From positions 103,158,796-103,222,795 of the forward strand of contig NC_081412.1 of NCBI RefSeq assembly GCF_030272615.1: a stretch of DNA of 64,000 bases. Reading direction: 5' to 3'. How positions within the stretch are numbered: the stretch's first letter is position 1; every line of letters starts with the position of its first letter. This document shows positions 36,343-47,199 of the stretch, piece after piece. The stretch is from Cryptomeria japonica. Its lineage: Eukaryota; Streptophyta; Pinopsida; Cupressales; Cupressaceae. The position numbers and the translations under genes were made by a program. The notes below the pieces were generated by a model, which was not told where the DNA came from, searched no databases, and saw only the letters and a list, made by a program, of their open reading frames with translations.

Positions 36343-39300
36343 CTACATTTGGGAGACCTTCTCTTCCATGGTGTCAATTGTGCTCATCTCTTGAGTCACC
36401 ATTAAGGAATCTAGATTGAGATAACATTTCTGAAGGATCTGCAGGCGCGAGAGTAGAACCAGTTGGAGTTCCTGCAAATCTTGAGTCCGGTTGCTGATTT
36501 CCAACTCTATTTTGGCAGACTGGATATGAAACCAGTGAACGGTTTGCCCATAAGCTATAAAAGAGTCATACAACAGCTTGAAGGTGCTCATATATAGCTG
36601 CAAGTTAGTTTGTAGCTTTTTCTTTTGTACAAGCACATCATTACAGAAGAGATGGGGTTGGCAAATCTTACTCAATAGTAGATTCCCCTCATCCAGAGCA
36701 TTCCTTATGTCTTTTTGACCTTTTTGCAAATCGGACCGGACCTCATTTAGCTTCTTCACCAGGGCAATGTTGAGAGCTTTTTGATGCTCTTTCTTGGTGT
36801 TTGCCTCTACTACCTCTTCTAGGATCTGCACCTGATCATCCACTACGGTGCATAGGAGCTTTAATTGTGCCAATGATGAATCAATATTGGGGAGGTTTGT
36901 GTTAGGTAACAAACCGGTAAGAGTGTCCACCGCAGCTTGGATCACATCTTGCTCCTTCTTCCTCCTTAATAGTTCAAGGCATTCTTGAGCAACCTTAATT
37001 CTCTGTAGTAGCTCCATTTCATTTGCAGCTTGGAGGTCAATAGGACTGGTGAGGTTAGCCAGTTTGGCTTGACTGCTAGTTGCCTTTGGTGTCTCCATCT
37101 GAGTGTTTTTTGCCACTTCTTCTTTCTCTGTAGCTCTTAATTTTTATTCTTCTGTCTTTTTCTTTTCCTCTTCTTTCCTTTGCTAATCTTCTTCTTCATC
37201 CTTTTTCTTCAGCTCCTCTTCCTGTTGCTTCTTCTCCTCTTCCTTTTTATTTTCTTCATCTTTTTGCTTCTTTTCTTCTTCTCCTCTTCCTTCTTCCTCT
37301 TCTCCTCTTCATCCTTCTTCTTCACCTCTTCTTTCTTTCTCTTCTCTTCTTCATCCTTCTTCTCTTCTTCATCCTTCTTCTTCTTCTCCTCTTCATCCTT
37401 CTTCTTCTTCTCCTCTTAATCCTTCTTCTTCTTCTCCTCTTCATCCTTCTTTTTCTCCTTCTCCACTTCCTTTCTCTTCTCCTCTTCTTTTTCGCTTGCT
37501 TCTTTGCTTCCTTTTGCTTTTCTACCTATTCTTCCTGCTTCTCCTATCCTATTGCTTTTGATGGTGTACCTTGAGCAACATCCTCTACATCCAAAGCATC
37601 GACATCAATAGTGTCTATGGGTTCAGTAACCGGGTTTCCTTCATTATCAAACACTTCATCCGGTTTTGTTATTTTCGGTTCTTTCTCAGCCTTCTTGTTG
37701 GCTTCAGTCACTTGATGCATCTTAAGAGCTTCTAGAGAAAGAGTATGTGTATTCTTGATCACTTCCTGACCCTTTCCTTCTAGTAATAGGAGTCTTCTTC
37801 TTCTCATGAAGAAGAGGCCTTTGTATTTATTCATAACTTCAAACAATTCTGAATTAGATACATCAAGAAAATGTTGAGCAAAAATTTTCTCTCATCTCCT
37901 GTTCCTTTTCTATGGCAATGCACCATTTATTGTCTAAGGAATTATACAAAGAATTTGGTGTCTCAGATCTAATTTCTGAAAGCGACCGATCATTAACACA
38001 TAAATACTTAATGATTTCTTGTTCAACTGCTTCCTTTTCATCATCATTGAAATCATCAAAACAATCAATCAAATCATTCAACACTTTTTTCCTAATATTT
38101 TTAATAGTTCTTTGACAATGTGTCAAAGGTTTGTAGGAAGAAATGTCAAGATTTATCGGTGCCAATGATGCCAGTTCATTCTTTGTCTTTTTCTTTGCTT
38201 GTCTTGTCTTCTTGGGTTTTTCCTCAGACATAGTTTCTTTTGAGTCCGGTGAGTTATTCCTTGTCTTCCTCTTCCTCTCGAAGACTTTGGCAGGTGCCAC
38301 TTCTAGTTTCTTCTTTGCAGGTGACCACTTGGTCACTTTGGGACTGGCTGCAGTAACCGGTGCCGATGTCAAAGGCACTGCCTTTCCTTTCTTTTTAGGA
38401 GGTTCTACAACTGGTGCAACCCTTTCCAGATAGGTGTCGGTTCTCTTTGCCTTGGGATCTAGGGGTGAGGTGATTAGGGTAGAAGCATACCTATCCAACA
38501 TATCATACATCACCTCATAGCCCATAGGCTCTACTTCTTCATGTCTAGGCTCAAAAGCCTCCATTATGCATTCATCCACTTTGATGATAAAGCAGATGTC
38601 CTCTTCATATTTCTTGACAATATCACTGGATATCCTCATCCTTAGGCTCATCTTGCTTCTGAACTCATCAAAGTACTTGTTTAGAACATCAAGGTAACTA
38701 GTTCCAACTACTTGCAGGCTCTCTTTGATCTGCTTGATAACCAGTTGGTCGGTAGACCACTAAATATCTCTAGCTCCTGGGAAATAACCTTGGAAGTAGA
38801 AGAATAACCCTACCAGTAGTTGTCCAAACTTGAATCTTAGTGCATTATCCTATTTGACTGACTTAAGATTCAACATGAGTTGTCTTTGCATACAAGTGCA
38901 TAGATCAAACGATGCATCTTCTTTGATCATCCGGTAAGCAGTATTTACCACTGCAGTAGATGCAGAGTTAATTCTATTGGCAGAGAACGTCTGGTAGCCT
39001 ATCACCATGTAGGCATACTTGCCCAGATCATCCTTGATTGAATTGACGGTCATGCCATGTGAGTCTCTCACTGAACTGGTGAGCTTGGACATTTCAGTCT
39101 TGCTGACCTTCCTTAGGGTTGACACTTCCCCTATATTGTAGAAACTGGTGACGACCTAAATAGCTTGCGGTGTGATGTTGTGTGTTCTTTCAAGATACAT
39201 CTTGTCACCATGAACTCTACTCAGAATGATCCGAATGTGGTCATCTGTGAAATCCTCTAGGAAGTAAACCGCATTGTGAAGCTTTTTCTTCTCCAAGATG

Positions 39301-39527
39301 CTATACTTCGGTTTGATCTTTTTATCCTTCCCATAGAATAGACCTAGTTGAGAATGGATCACAAGAGACCCTAGGTCTTTGATCTTGTAGTCTATGTAAT
39401 CTGAAATCCCTTCTTCTACTATAACCCCAGTCGGTACTTGAGACAAGGCATTATATTTTGATTTTCTTTGTATGAAATCCATAGAATTGACAGTTGCACT
39501 AGAACTATCATGAGATGTGGAAGCCAT
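36343..39527 (-). pseudogene. Element B second ORF (unknown function)
   Basis: Starts at ATG 39527 (MASTSHDSSSATVNSMDF) and reaches a stop at 36343, about 1060 codons. The first third resembles element A's ORF from 44327: both have HDKMYLERTH/HGELFWLDSIHKIT-like text preceded by RIILSRVHG/RIMLSRVHG, and a GYQTFSANRINS/GYKVTHANRLNS motif. Then comes a basic Lys/Pro/Ser region (38450-38150), a second conserved helix-rich block (38130-37880), a Lys/Glu low-complexity tract (37560-37150) and a C-terminal Leu/Gln-rich, probably coiled-coil block (37116-36343). There is one stop (39158), and frameshifts lie near 37855 and 37150. No catalytic motif was recognised. Confidence 0.6.
37150..37560. repeat. 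TTCTTCTTC/CTCTTCATCC low-complexity tract
   Basis: A purine/pyrimidine-asymmetric run of TTC, CTT and CTCTTCATCC words. On the sense strand of element B it encodes Lys/Glu/Asp repeats within the second ORF. The plus-strand frame at 37180-37419 is an artefact of this tract. Confidence 0.8.
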
Positions 39528-39998
39528 GAAAAAATAGAAAACTCGAGAAGTACCTTTTAGAAATTGGGAATTTATGGCTTACAAATTCCACTTCGCCTTC
39601 CACTTCGTCGGTTGCTGAATCACCACTTTGAGTTCTTCTTTTGACCATTTGAAATTTGCTTTTGAATCTTCTTCAGGGTTTTGAGATTTCTTTGAATCAC
39701 AACACAAATCACTTTTTCTTAGCTCTGCACTTGAAAAACTTCTTCGCTCGAAAAATGATAGTGAGAAATGATTTGAAAATTCCTTTTAAACATATTCCTC
39801 ACCTACCGTAATAAATGCTCCACCATTAGGGTGTAAAGCCTAATTTTCCTGTTACCATTTCCAGTCTTCTGCCAAATGATAGGTATCACATATTGGTTAA
39901 GGTCTTTTACCAGTGTAAACTAGGGGTTCGTAGTGTTTCACCGTTTTCTCCCCCTAAGATTTTCTTATGCTTAGTTTGCCGGTTCTGATATTTCCACA

Positions 39999-41228
39999 CT
40001 AGGTGTAGAAACTGGTTCTTCTTGCAACACTGCTAGTTTCTTCTTGCAGGTTTTGTTCTTCAATGTCAATCTTTCCTTCCGGAGTGACCAGTATGTCATC
40101 CGATATGTTCTTTCTTGATCTGCAGAATCTAGCAATGTGACTTGGTTTGTTGCAATGATAGCAGACCATTCCAAGTGCTCTCCAAGGTCCATTATTCATG
40201 TTACCATTCTTCCTCCTGCATGTTGCAGCAGTGTGACCATGATCATGACAAAGCAAATAGTTTTCTCTCCATCCAGTTGCCGCTTGATAGTCACCACTTC
40301 TTGATTGATGATTGAAGGCATTAAACTGGTTGTGATTCCGATTCACAAAAGGTTTAGGACCAACTCCTTGAGTCCTCTGAGGATATATTCTAGTGTTGTT
40401 CATAATAGACTTGCATTCAGATGCTCTATGCCCAAACTTGTTGCATGCATAACAGTTACCATTGAATCTATAGGATCTAGGCTCATCATTTAGAAAATAA
40501 GGAAAATTATTGTAAGCCTTACTCCTACACACATTGGCAATATGTTCTTTAAGACAGTTAAATAAAACAGGTTTAAACTTTTGCTTACCTTTGTCCTTTG
40601 ATGTCGGTTGTTTCTTTGATGCTCCAACATTTGTACCAGAGGTTTCACCTTCCTCATGACTGGAATAACCAAGTCCATCAATATTCTTGACAGGTTTGGC
40701 AGATTCAAGCTTTTGCTCTAGCTTAACAGTACTCTTGTTGAACTTAGCAAGTGTTTCCTTTGGCTCAGAGAGTTCTTTGGAAATAGCAGCATTTGTTTCC
40801 ATCAGGTTTTCATTCTCAGAGATGGTAATGTTCAGTTCTCCTTGCATGTCTTCCTTTTCCACTTTTCTCGCATGGAGTTGAGCAATTAGGGCACTAATCT
40901 CTTGCTTCAACTTGGAGTTTTCATGATCTTTGTCTTTGACTAGAACTTCAGCTTTCCTCCGGTTCTCAAGCTCTTGACACATTTGAATAATTAGTCCTTC
41001 CAACTCTTTTCTCAAGTTGGAATTGGATTCATTCAGCTTTTCTACTTCTTATATCAGGGCTTCCATATCCACTTCATTAGAAGAACTATTTTCAGATAGC
41101 TCCATCAACTTTTCAGCATGTTCTCTCCTTTTTGCTTGAGATGCCTTATATTTGACCATAAGATCATCATAGGCTTGCTCAGACTAAGTGAGCCAATGAG
41201 TAAGTTGCCTCAATGTGTATTCCCCCAT
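39999..41228 (-). pseudogene. gag: Element B Gag-like protein with coiled coil and CCHC knuckles
   Basis: ATG 41228 lies 37 bases after the primer-binding site. The N-terminal half is a long Glu/Lys/Leu heptad-like coiled coil. The C-terminal half has CYACNKFGHRASEC, CYHCNKPSHIARFC, and two degenerate knuckles (CLKEHIANVC; CHDHGHTAATC). It ends at 39999. Two stops interrupt the N-terminal part. CCHC knuckles bind RNA in retroelement Gag proteins. There is no obvious classical copia capsid domain, so it may be a divergent Gag. Confidence 0.65.
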
Positions 41229-41264
41229 ATCTCTTTCCAAGTGGCTAAACTTATAGAAAGGTAG

Positions 41265-41276
41265 GCTCTGATACCA
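41265..41276 (-). other. Primer-binding site of element B (initiator Met tRNA)
   Basis: Sense strand TGGTATCAGAGC, a perfect match to the usual initiator-Met site, two bases from the 5' LTR. Confidence 0.85.
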
Positions 41277-41278
41277 AT

Positions 41279-42343
41279 TGATGAATACTAAGAGGGGGGG
41301 TGAATTAGTATGCCAAAAATCAATGTACTTAAACACTTTGCTAGACTAACAGTAAACCTGTAAAATAGTTTAGCAGACAAACCAGTTAGCACACATGCAA
41401 ACCAAATAGAAAATAATGCATTCACCCACAAAAGCACAAACACCATAACACAAGAGATTTTGACGTGGAAACCCAAATGGGAAAAACCACGGTGAGATGG
41501 AACTCACAAGTAACTATCTGCAGAATAGGAACCAAACCAGTTAAGGTTAGACTGGTTAAGGTCATACAATGTTCTTTACCAGAACATATCCTGTTAGGAA
41601 TCTCAATCTCTGTTAGGAGATAAGTTTGATTAAAGACTACCTTGCTAGAGGATTTTTGATCCACAGATGTGAACCACCTTGTTAGAGGATTTACAAAAGG
41701 ATTTTGGGCCTACCTAGTTAAGGGCTTCAGACTTGTCAAAGATGTGAGTAATCAACAAGTAAGTGATCTAGCTAATAGCACAGATTGCTTGGTTAGATCC
41801 TTGATAGCTCGTTCCTAATGCATTCCAGCATTACTTCAGTCTTCTACACATTCATACTCTCTCTACCTCATCAACCACCTTAAACCCTAGCAACAACCTA
41901 AAACCCTAGACATGATGTCCTTTTAAAGGAATCTGATTTCATGTCGGTCTAATAGGATTACAATACAATTTCCTAGGTTCAATGCATCTAGACATATTCT
42001 GTAACATGACACAAAAAGCACCGTTGAAGTGTCGGCACCATCACAAAATGTTGGTTGGTAACTCATCACAGAGTATTACTGGTTCATACAAAATATCGAT
42101 TGTCGGTTTGACAAAAATGAAGACGAGGAAATGTGTGTTCTGCCGCTTCGTACTGCTTGAGATCCTCGAACCGCTTGGGGTCTTCATACCACTTCAGATC
42201 AATAAACACTTTCTGGACTATAATGCATCATATCGGTTGGAACAAATATTGGTTGAGCTTTAAATTATTCATACAAAAGTGACCTCAATGCAAGTGTGTG
42301 TCCATCAATGACAATCACAACATAATCATCAAAGATGCCAACA
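41279..42343 (-). repeat. 5' LTR of element B
   Basis: 1065 bp, partner of 34861-35963. It differs from that copy by scattered substitutions and by several short deletions around 42000-42240. It is followed by the CACCT duplication. Confidence 0.88.
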
Positions 42344-42422
42344 CACCTACCTTACCTTTCCCCTTATCCTTGTCCTTTTGATATACTCTGATAGTCTTGG
42401 GTCTTTTGAGTTCTTTTTGTTT

Positions 42423-44327
42423 TTATTTTTCAACAAAGAATATGTCCCATTTGTCCACAATCTCTTCTAAAATTTCATTCATTCTCCCTACCATCAGTGC
42501 TACATGCCAGTGAGCAGTTGAAACTACAGTTTGGTTGGCCTCACTGATTAATTGATCAATTTCTTCTGGCGAGTTCACTGGGTGAACTGCAAGTAATTTC
42601 TCAATTTTTATTTTCTTATCCAGCTCAATAATAGCTACCCTTCTATCTTCAAGTCTTTTGTAGAGATCAGTGGGTATCTCATCAACAATTTCCATCAAAA
42701 ATTTCTTGTAAATATCCAAGTGTAAAATTACACTATTTTCTATGCTCTCTCTGTCATCAGCTAAAAGTTTATTGTATAGTTTTCTAATATTCTTCAACTT
42801 TCCATCCTCTGTTATTTCACTAAGGAGCTTATCTAGTGGAGCAATGTCTTGTTTTACCTTTTTCTTCTTCGGAGTCAACTTCCTTGCTGGAAGCCTCACT
42901 GCTTGTTGCTTTTGTCTAGTTCTCCTAGGTGTAGGTGAGGGTACCAGTGAGGGTTTTCTTTTCCTTTCCACCCTTTTGAATACCACCGATATATCACTCT
43001 CAGAAGAAGTTCCAACCGATGAAAGATGAGCTTCTAGTTGAAGTCCTTCCAGCTCACTTTCCTTGATACCAGTTTGTTTCAAAACATCTTCCTTAATTGC
43101 CTTTGCCTGTTGGGTTCCTTTCTTCACAGTTTGTTCAACTTTCTTAACCCTTTTCCTTGATTGGATTCCACTTTCAATTGTTTCTGCATTTCCAAAAACT
43201 TTCTCAGTGGGTTCCTTTGGTGCTTCAAGGAGGGCTTTTGCATAAGTTTCTATGATGTTGTCATCAGTTTCATAACCCATTTCGGTTACCTAGATAGTCC
43301 TAGGGACAACTGCCTCCGTCCATATTTCATCTTTCTTTATTACAAAACATATTTCTTTTTGATATTTATCTACAATTGCCCGTGACAGTCTTGTTCTAGT
43401 CTTCATTTGAGCTTTCAGTGCTTGAAAATGTTCATTTATGTTTTTCTTCCTGTTATCTCCCATGTTGTTTAATGTGTCCAAAAGTTGCTTCCCTATCGGT
43501 ATGTCAAAACCAAAATCTCTCCTACCAATACCGAGTACTTGTTTAGTAATGTACAATATTAAACATATAAGAAAATTTCCAAATCTAAAGGTTCCTTTCT
43601 TATCTCCCTTTATCTTCTTTAGATTGTCAATCAATTCATCTTTGAGCCATTCACACACATCTATTCTAGCATTGTTGTTAACCATATCATATGCACTTTT
43701 GATACATAGGCTTGATATTGAGTTTAACCTATTTGCATGTGTAACTTTGTAGCCTAAAATCATATTGACAAATCTGAAATTGATATCCTTCACATCATTT
43801 ACCCTTAGAGACCTTTTGTCAAATGTTGGGCCGGTTAGGTCCATTATTGTGTCATTAGAGACCTTTTTAGTTTTGTCAGGTTTGCTACCGGTGGAAGGTA
43901 ACCCTACTACTGCCTTTACTGCTTCTTTGGTGATCTTATGGATTGAATCCAACCAAAATAATTCCCCATGAACTCTGCTTAGCATAATCCTTATAATATC
44001 CTTGGAAAAATATGGGACACTAAGGATTTGTATAAAACCTAGGGTTTCCACTATCTTATGTTTAGGTTTGATATTTCCAGATTCATCACAAATCACAGTC
44101 TGATACATGTTCTTGATTTCATCATCACCTAATTCTTCTATATGACAATGTATGTATATCCTAGGGTCTTTAGCATATACTACTCCCTTAGGTATTTTTG
44201 AAAATGCACCTATAGTATCATCTTTATTCGCTATTTTGGGAACAAGCTTAAATGTGGGTCTAGGGTGCTTGATAATTTCAACCACAGTAGGGTTTGCAAT
44301 AAATTCAGGAGTGGATGAGGAAGCCAT
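42423..44327 (-). pseudogene. Element A second ORF, N-terminal half
   Basis: ATG 44327 (MASSSTPEFIANPTVVEI) opens a frame to 43290, continued in another register from 43280 to 42423 and then cut by element B at 42343. Visible parts: IIRIMLSRVHGELFWLDSIH, a GYKVTHANRLNS block, a Lys/Arg-rich region (KRVERKRKPSLVPSPTP) and helix-rich blocks. It shares the order and several motifs of element B's 39527 ORF. The RVHG...HKIT...V.GLPSTG pattern recalls uncharacterised plant transposon proteins, but I could not name a family. Confidence 0.6.
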
Positions 44328-44669
44328 AGTATAAATACCTCAATCTGACTTAGGGATGAGTGTTTGGATAAAATGCTTCACTTCTTCGCTAAGGATGCCT
44401 TTGCTCAGGAATTTTCATGCTCTTGAAGATTTGAATGTTCGATGAATGAAAAAGGAGCCAAAACACTTGCTTTATAATGTTTGTTTCTCCAACTACTACA
44501 TTTAATGCTTGTCGGTTAAGTCACAACTTAACTTATCTGCCGGTAAAGAAGTAATTCAACTTGTCACCATCAATTGAGGATATAATAGCATGTTTTTCAA
44601 TTTGTTGCTAAATCCTCAAAGGATTTTCCTTTAGTTAGATGAAGAGTCTCCTACCGGTGGGGTGATACT

Positions 44670-45742
44670 CTATTCTACCAATGGAGGAGTATTCCCATCA
44701 ACATTATGATATGACTTTCTGATCAATTGCTTTGAGAATTCTTGCTTTACCTCTTCAACCTTTTCTTTACCTTTCAAACTAGGACCTTTGTTATTTTCCA
44801 ATGAAGTCTTGCTTCTACAAAATTTTGCAATATGTCCAATTTTGTTGCAAGCATAACAAGTCACATTATTTTTCTGAATAGCTTTCCCATATCCTATGTT
44901 GGTATGTGTTCTGCATTGATTAGATAAGTGTCCAAATCTTCCACAAACATAACATCTTACATTTATTCTACAATTTTCTGAATATGACCAACTTTGTTGC
45001 ATTTAGAACATTGACCGGTGGGTGTATTAGTATTCAGATAATTTCTAGATCTACATTGATTTTCTCTATGACCATACTTGTTACAGTTAAAGCATTTCCC
45101 ATTGAATTTGTAAGCATTAGGTTGTCTTACCGATTTACTATGATCATGATTGTTTGCAGTACTGGAGCTTTCACCAATTTCAAAGCCAAGGCCATTTGTA
45201 TCACCATTAGATTTCTGATTCTACAACATGTCAACAAGTTCTTCTGAACTTTTCTTGAATTTCTCCTTGTGTTGATTTGCAGTAGCCAATTCACTTTCCA
45301 AGATTCCTTTCTGTCTCATAAGTTCATTTGTGTCATTTTGTGTATGCATCAAATTTGTCTTCAACATATCATTTTCATGACTAAGTCTTGTGTTTTCATT
45401 TCCAGCATCATTTAGTCTTCTAACCAAATCATCTTCATTCTTCTTTCTATCTTCAATTTCATTACAAAATCTCATAGTCATATCTTGCATCTAATTCTTC
45501 ATTGTACTATTATCTTGTCTCAACTTGTTTACCAGATCATTAAGAGTTTCCTTTTCATCTTCATCTTTATGCATCTTTTCACAAAGTTCTCTTCTTTTGT
45601 TCCTTGCTGTAGTGAAATTTTCTTGAAGTCCTTGAATAATATCCTGTGCAGCCTTCAAATCATCCTCAAGTTTGATATTCTTTACTTTTTCTACATCATA
45701 GTCTAAAAGAGATATTTCCAATTGCTTTCTTAAGTTTTCCAT
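44670..45742 (-). pseudogene. gag: Element A Gag-like protein with coiled coil and four CCHC knuckles
   Basis: ATG 45742 (MENLRKQLEISLL) leads into about 180 residues of charged coiled coil, then CFNCNKYGHRENQC, a partial CSKCNKVGHIQK, CYVCGRFGHLSNQC and CYACNKIGHIAKFC. It ends at 44670. There are stops at 45491 and 45221 and a frameshift near 45005. It is the counterpart of the 41228-39999 gene of element B and lies just after the primer-binding site. Confidence 0.65.
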
Positions 45743-45799
45743 CTCTACCGATGTCAAGATATTCCTCAAGCTATTAGGCTTTTGAAAATAGAGGACCAA

Positions 45800-45811
45800 G
45801 CTCTGATACCA
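45800..45811 (-). other. Primer-binding site of element A (initiator Met tRNA)
   Basis: Sense strand TGGTATCAGAGC, with a two-base AT spacer before the 5' LTR, the same arrangement as element B. Confidence 0.85.
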
Positions 45812-45813
45812 AT

Positions 45814-46585
45814 TGTTAGGATTCCCAAAGACACTGAGAAGGGGGGGGGGGGGTGAATAGTATCTAACCGATAATAGAATTTACTTGAATTATAACATGA
45901 AAAGCACTTCAAAACTATGTACCGGCAAACTAAAAATAATGCAGTAAAGAAGAACAATAACCACAACATAAGAGACACACCATAACACAATATTTTAATG
46001 AGGAAACCCGGTGTGGGAGAAACCTTGGTGGGATTTGTAACCCACAATATTCACTTACTGGCCAATAAGGGAATATTATTGTTTACAATAGGGGCCTACA
46101 CATGTAGGAAGGCCAAGTGCCTAGAGCTGACTGCTCAGTTACAAAGAAGTCACATTGACTTACAAAATTGGATTATACAAATCCAATGTCTTGTACTGCT
46201 TCAGATCATCATCTACTATGCTAGATTCAGTACTGGTTTAAGCTCTGCAATAAACATAAACCCTTATCCCAATAATTCACATATTAGGTCTGCTATTATC
46301 TTTTCATATCTCACTCTCTTAAATGATCTATAATGATCTCATACTTATATGAGTCATGTTACAATTCGCCAAGTCAGCTTACAAAAGATTTTACAATTAA
46401 TTACAAAAATATATATACACAAAATTCTTGTCGACCAAGGTGTCAGTAATCTTCCTTTTGGTGTCAGTGATCTGTATGCCGGTGTAGAGTCTGCTAGTGC
46501 CGGTGCCATATGATTGTAAGGTTGCCATCAATGACAATACCTTAAATCACCTACAATTTCTCATTGGAGTGTGTATTTGCCAATA
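45814..46585 (-). repeat. 5' LTR of element A
   Basis: 772 bp, partner of 32481-33223. It carries a 14-base G run near 45842 and an extra GTGTAGAGTCTGCTAGTGCC-type insertion near 46482 relative to the left copy. It is followed by GAAGG. Confidence 0.87.
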
Positions 46586-46590
46586 GAAGG

Positions 46591-46603
46591 TTCACTTGAT
46601 TGA
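46591..46603 (+). pseudogene. Last codons and stop of the transposase, separated by element A
   Basis: After one copy of GAAGG, the text T-TCA-CTT-GAT-TGA continues the frame that ends ...GCT GAT CCA GAA GG at 32480. The protein would end EGSLD. This supports both the element A boundaries and the transposase frame. Confidence 0.65.
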
Positions 46604-47199
46604 TTTTGGGCCATCTAGAAGAATAATTTTACAATATGGTATAATAATTTTGACAATTTTGTATATATCTTTTGTGAAACGTTGTAACTTCTCTTTTCTG
46701 GATGTTCTCTACATGCATATGAGTTGTAATATGCATATGAGCTATAATGTGCATATGTAGATGCCAAATTTTGTATATAAAAACATCAATGAGTTATAAT
46801 GTGCATATCTAGATGCTAAATTTTGTATAAAAAAACAACAATGAGTTGTAATGTGCATATCTAGATGCTAAGTTTTGTATAAAAAAACAATGAGCTGTAA
46901 TTTGCATATTTAGATGCAAAATTTTGCAAATATAAACAATAATGATCTTGATCATTTATATGAGATGCCAAATTTTATATATGAAAGTGTCCATGGGGCT
47001 GATTTGCAAATTTTGAGAGCCCAAATTTGTACCATTTGATTATAAATACATTTGTAATAAACTTGTACCATTTGATTATAAATAACCGAGTCTGATTCTG
47101 ACATATGTTAAATAGATTGCAAATGGGTATTTGAATATGCAATTTTTTTTTCAAATGTTTTGGGAAAGTGTTGAGTTATTATTGAATTACCCGATTTGA
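46604..47199. repeat. AT-rich region downstream of the transposase with ~55-bp tandem repeats
   Basis: About four copies of GAGTTGTAATGTGCATATCT followed by AGATGCTAAATTTTGTATAAA lie at 46730-46940. A shorter duplication (ACTTGTACCATTTGATTATAAATA) lies near 47030-47085. No gene. It probably holds the transposase 3' untranslated region. Confidence 0.6.

Larger units (their letters stand above)
34861..42343 (-). mobile_element. Non-autonomous LTR retrotransposon B, nested in A
   Basis: LTRs at 34861-35963 and 41279-42343 are flanked by CACCT (34856-34860 and 42344-42348). The primer-binding site at 41265-41276 has the same AT spacer as in A. The interior holds a coiled-coil/CCHC gene, then a long second ORF, the same order as in A, again without protease, RT or integrase. 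A and B are therefore relatives, and B inserted into A's second ORF. The type resembles large non-autonomous LTR elements (LARD or TR-GAG types). Confidence 0.87.
32481..46585 (-). mobile_element. Non-autonomous LTR retrotransposon A (contains element B)
   Basis: LTRs at 32481-33223 and 45814-46585 are flanked by the duplication GAAGG (32476-32480 and 46586-46590). The initiator-Met primer-binding site next to the right LTR makes the reverse strand the sense strand. Internal coding consists of a coiled-coil/CCHC protein and a long second ORF. No protease, RT or integrase motif is present in either part of the interior (45799-42349 and 34855-33224), so it would depend on enzymes from elsewhere. 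It lies four codons before the transposase stop codon. Confidence 0.85.

Noticed and set aside
45800-45811. Match to initiator Met tRNA as evidence of a tRNA gene
   Set aside because: Only the 12-base 3' complement is present, beside an LTR; it is a primer-binding site.
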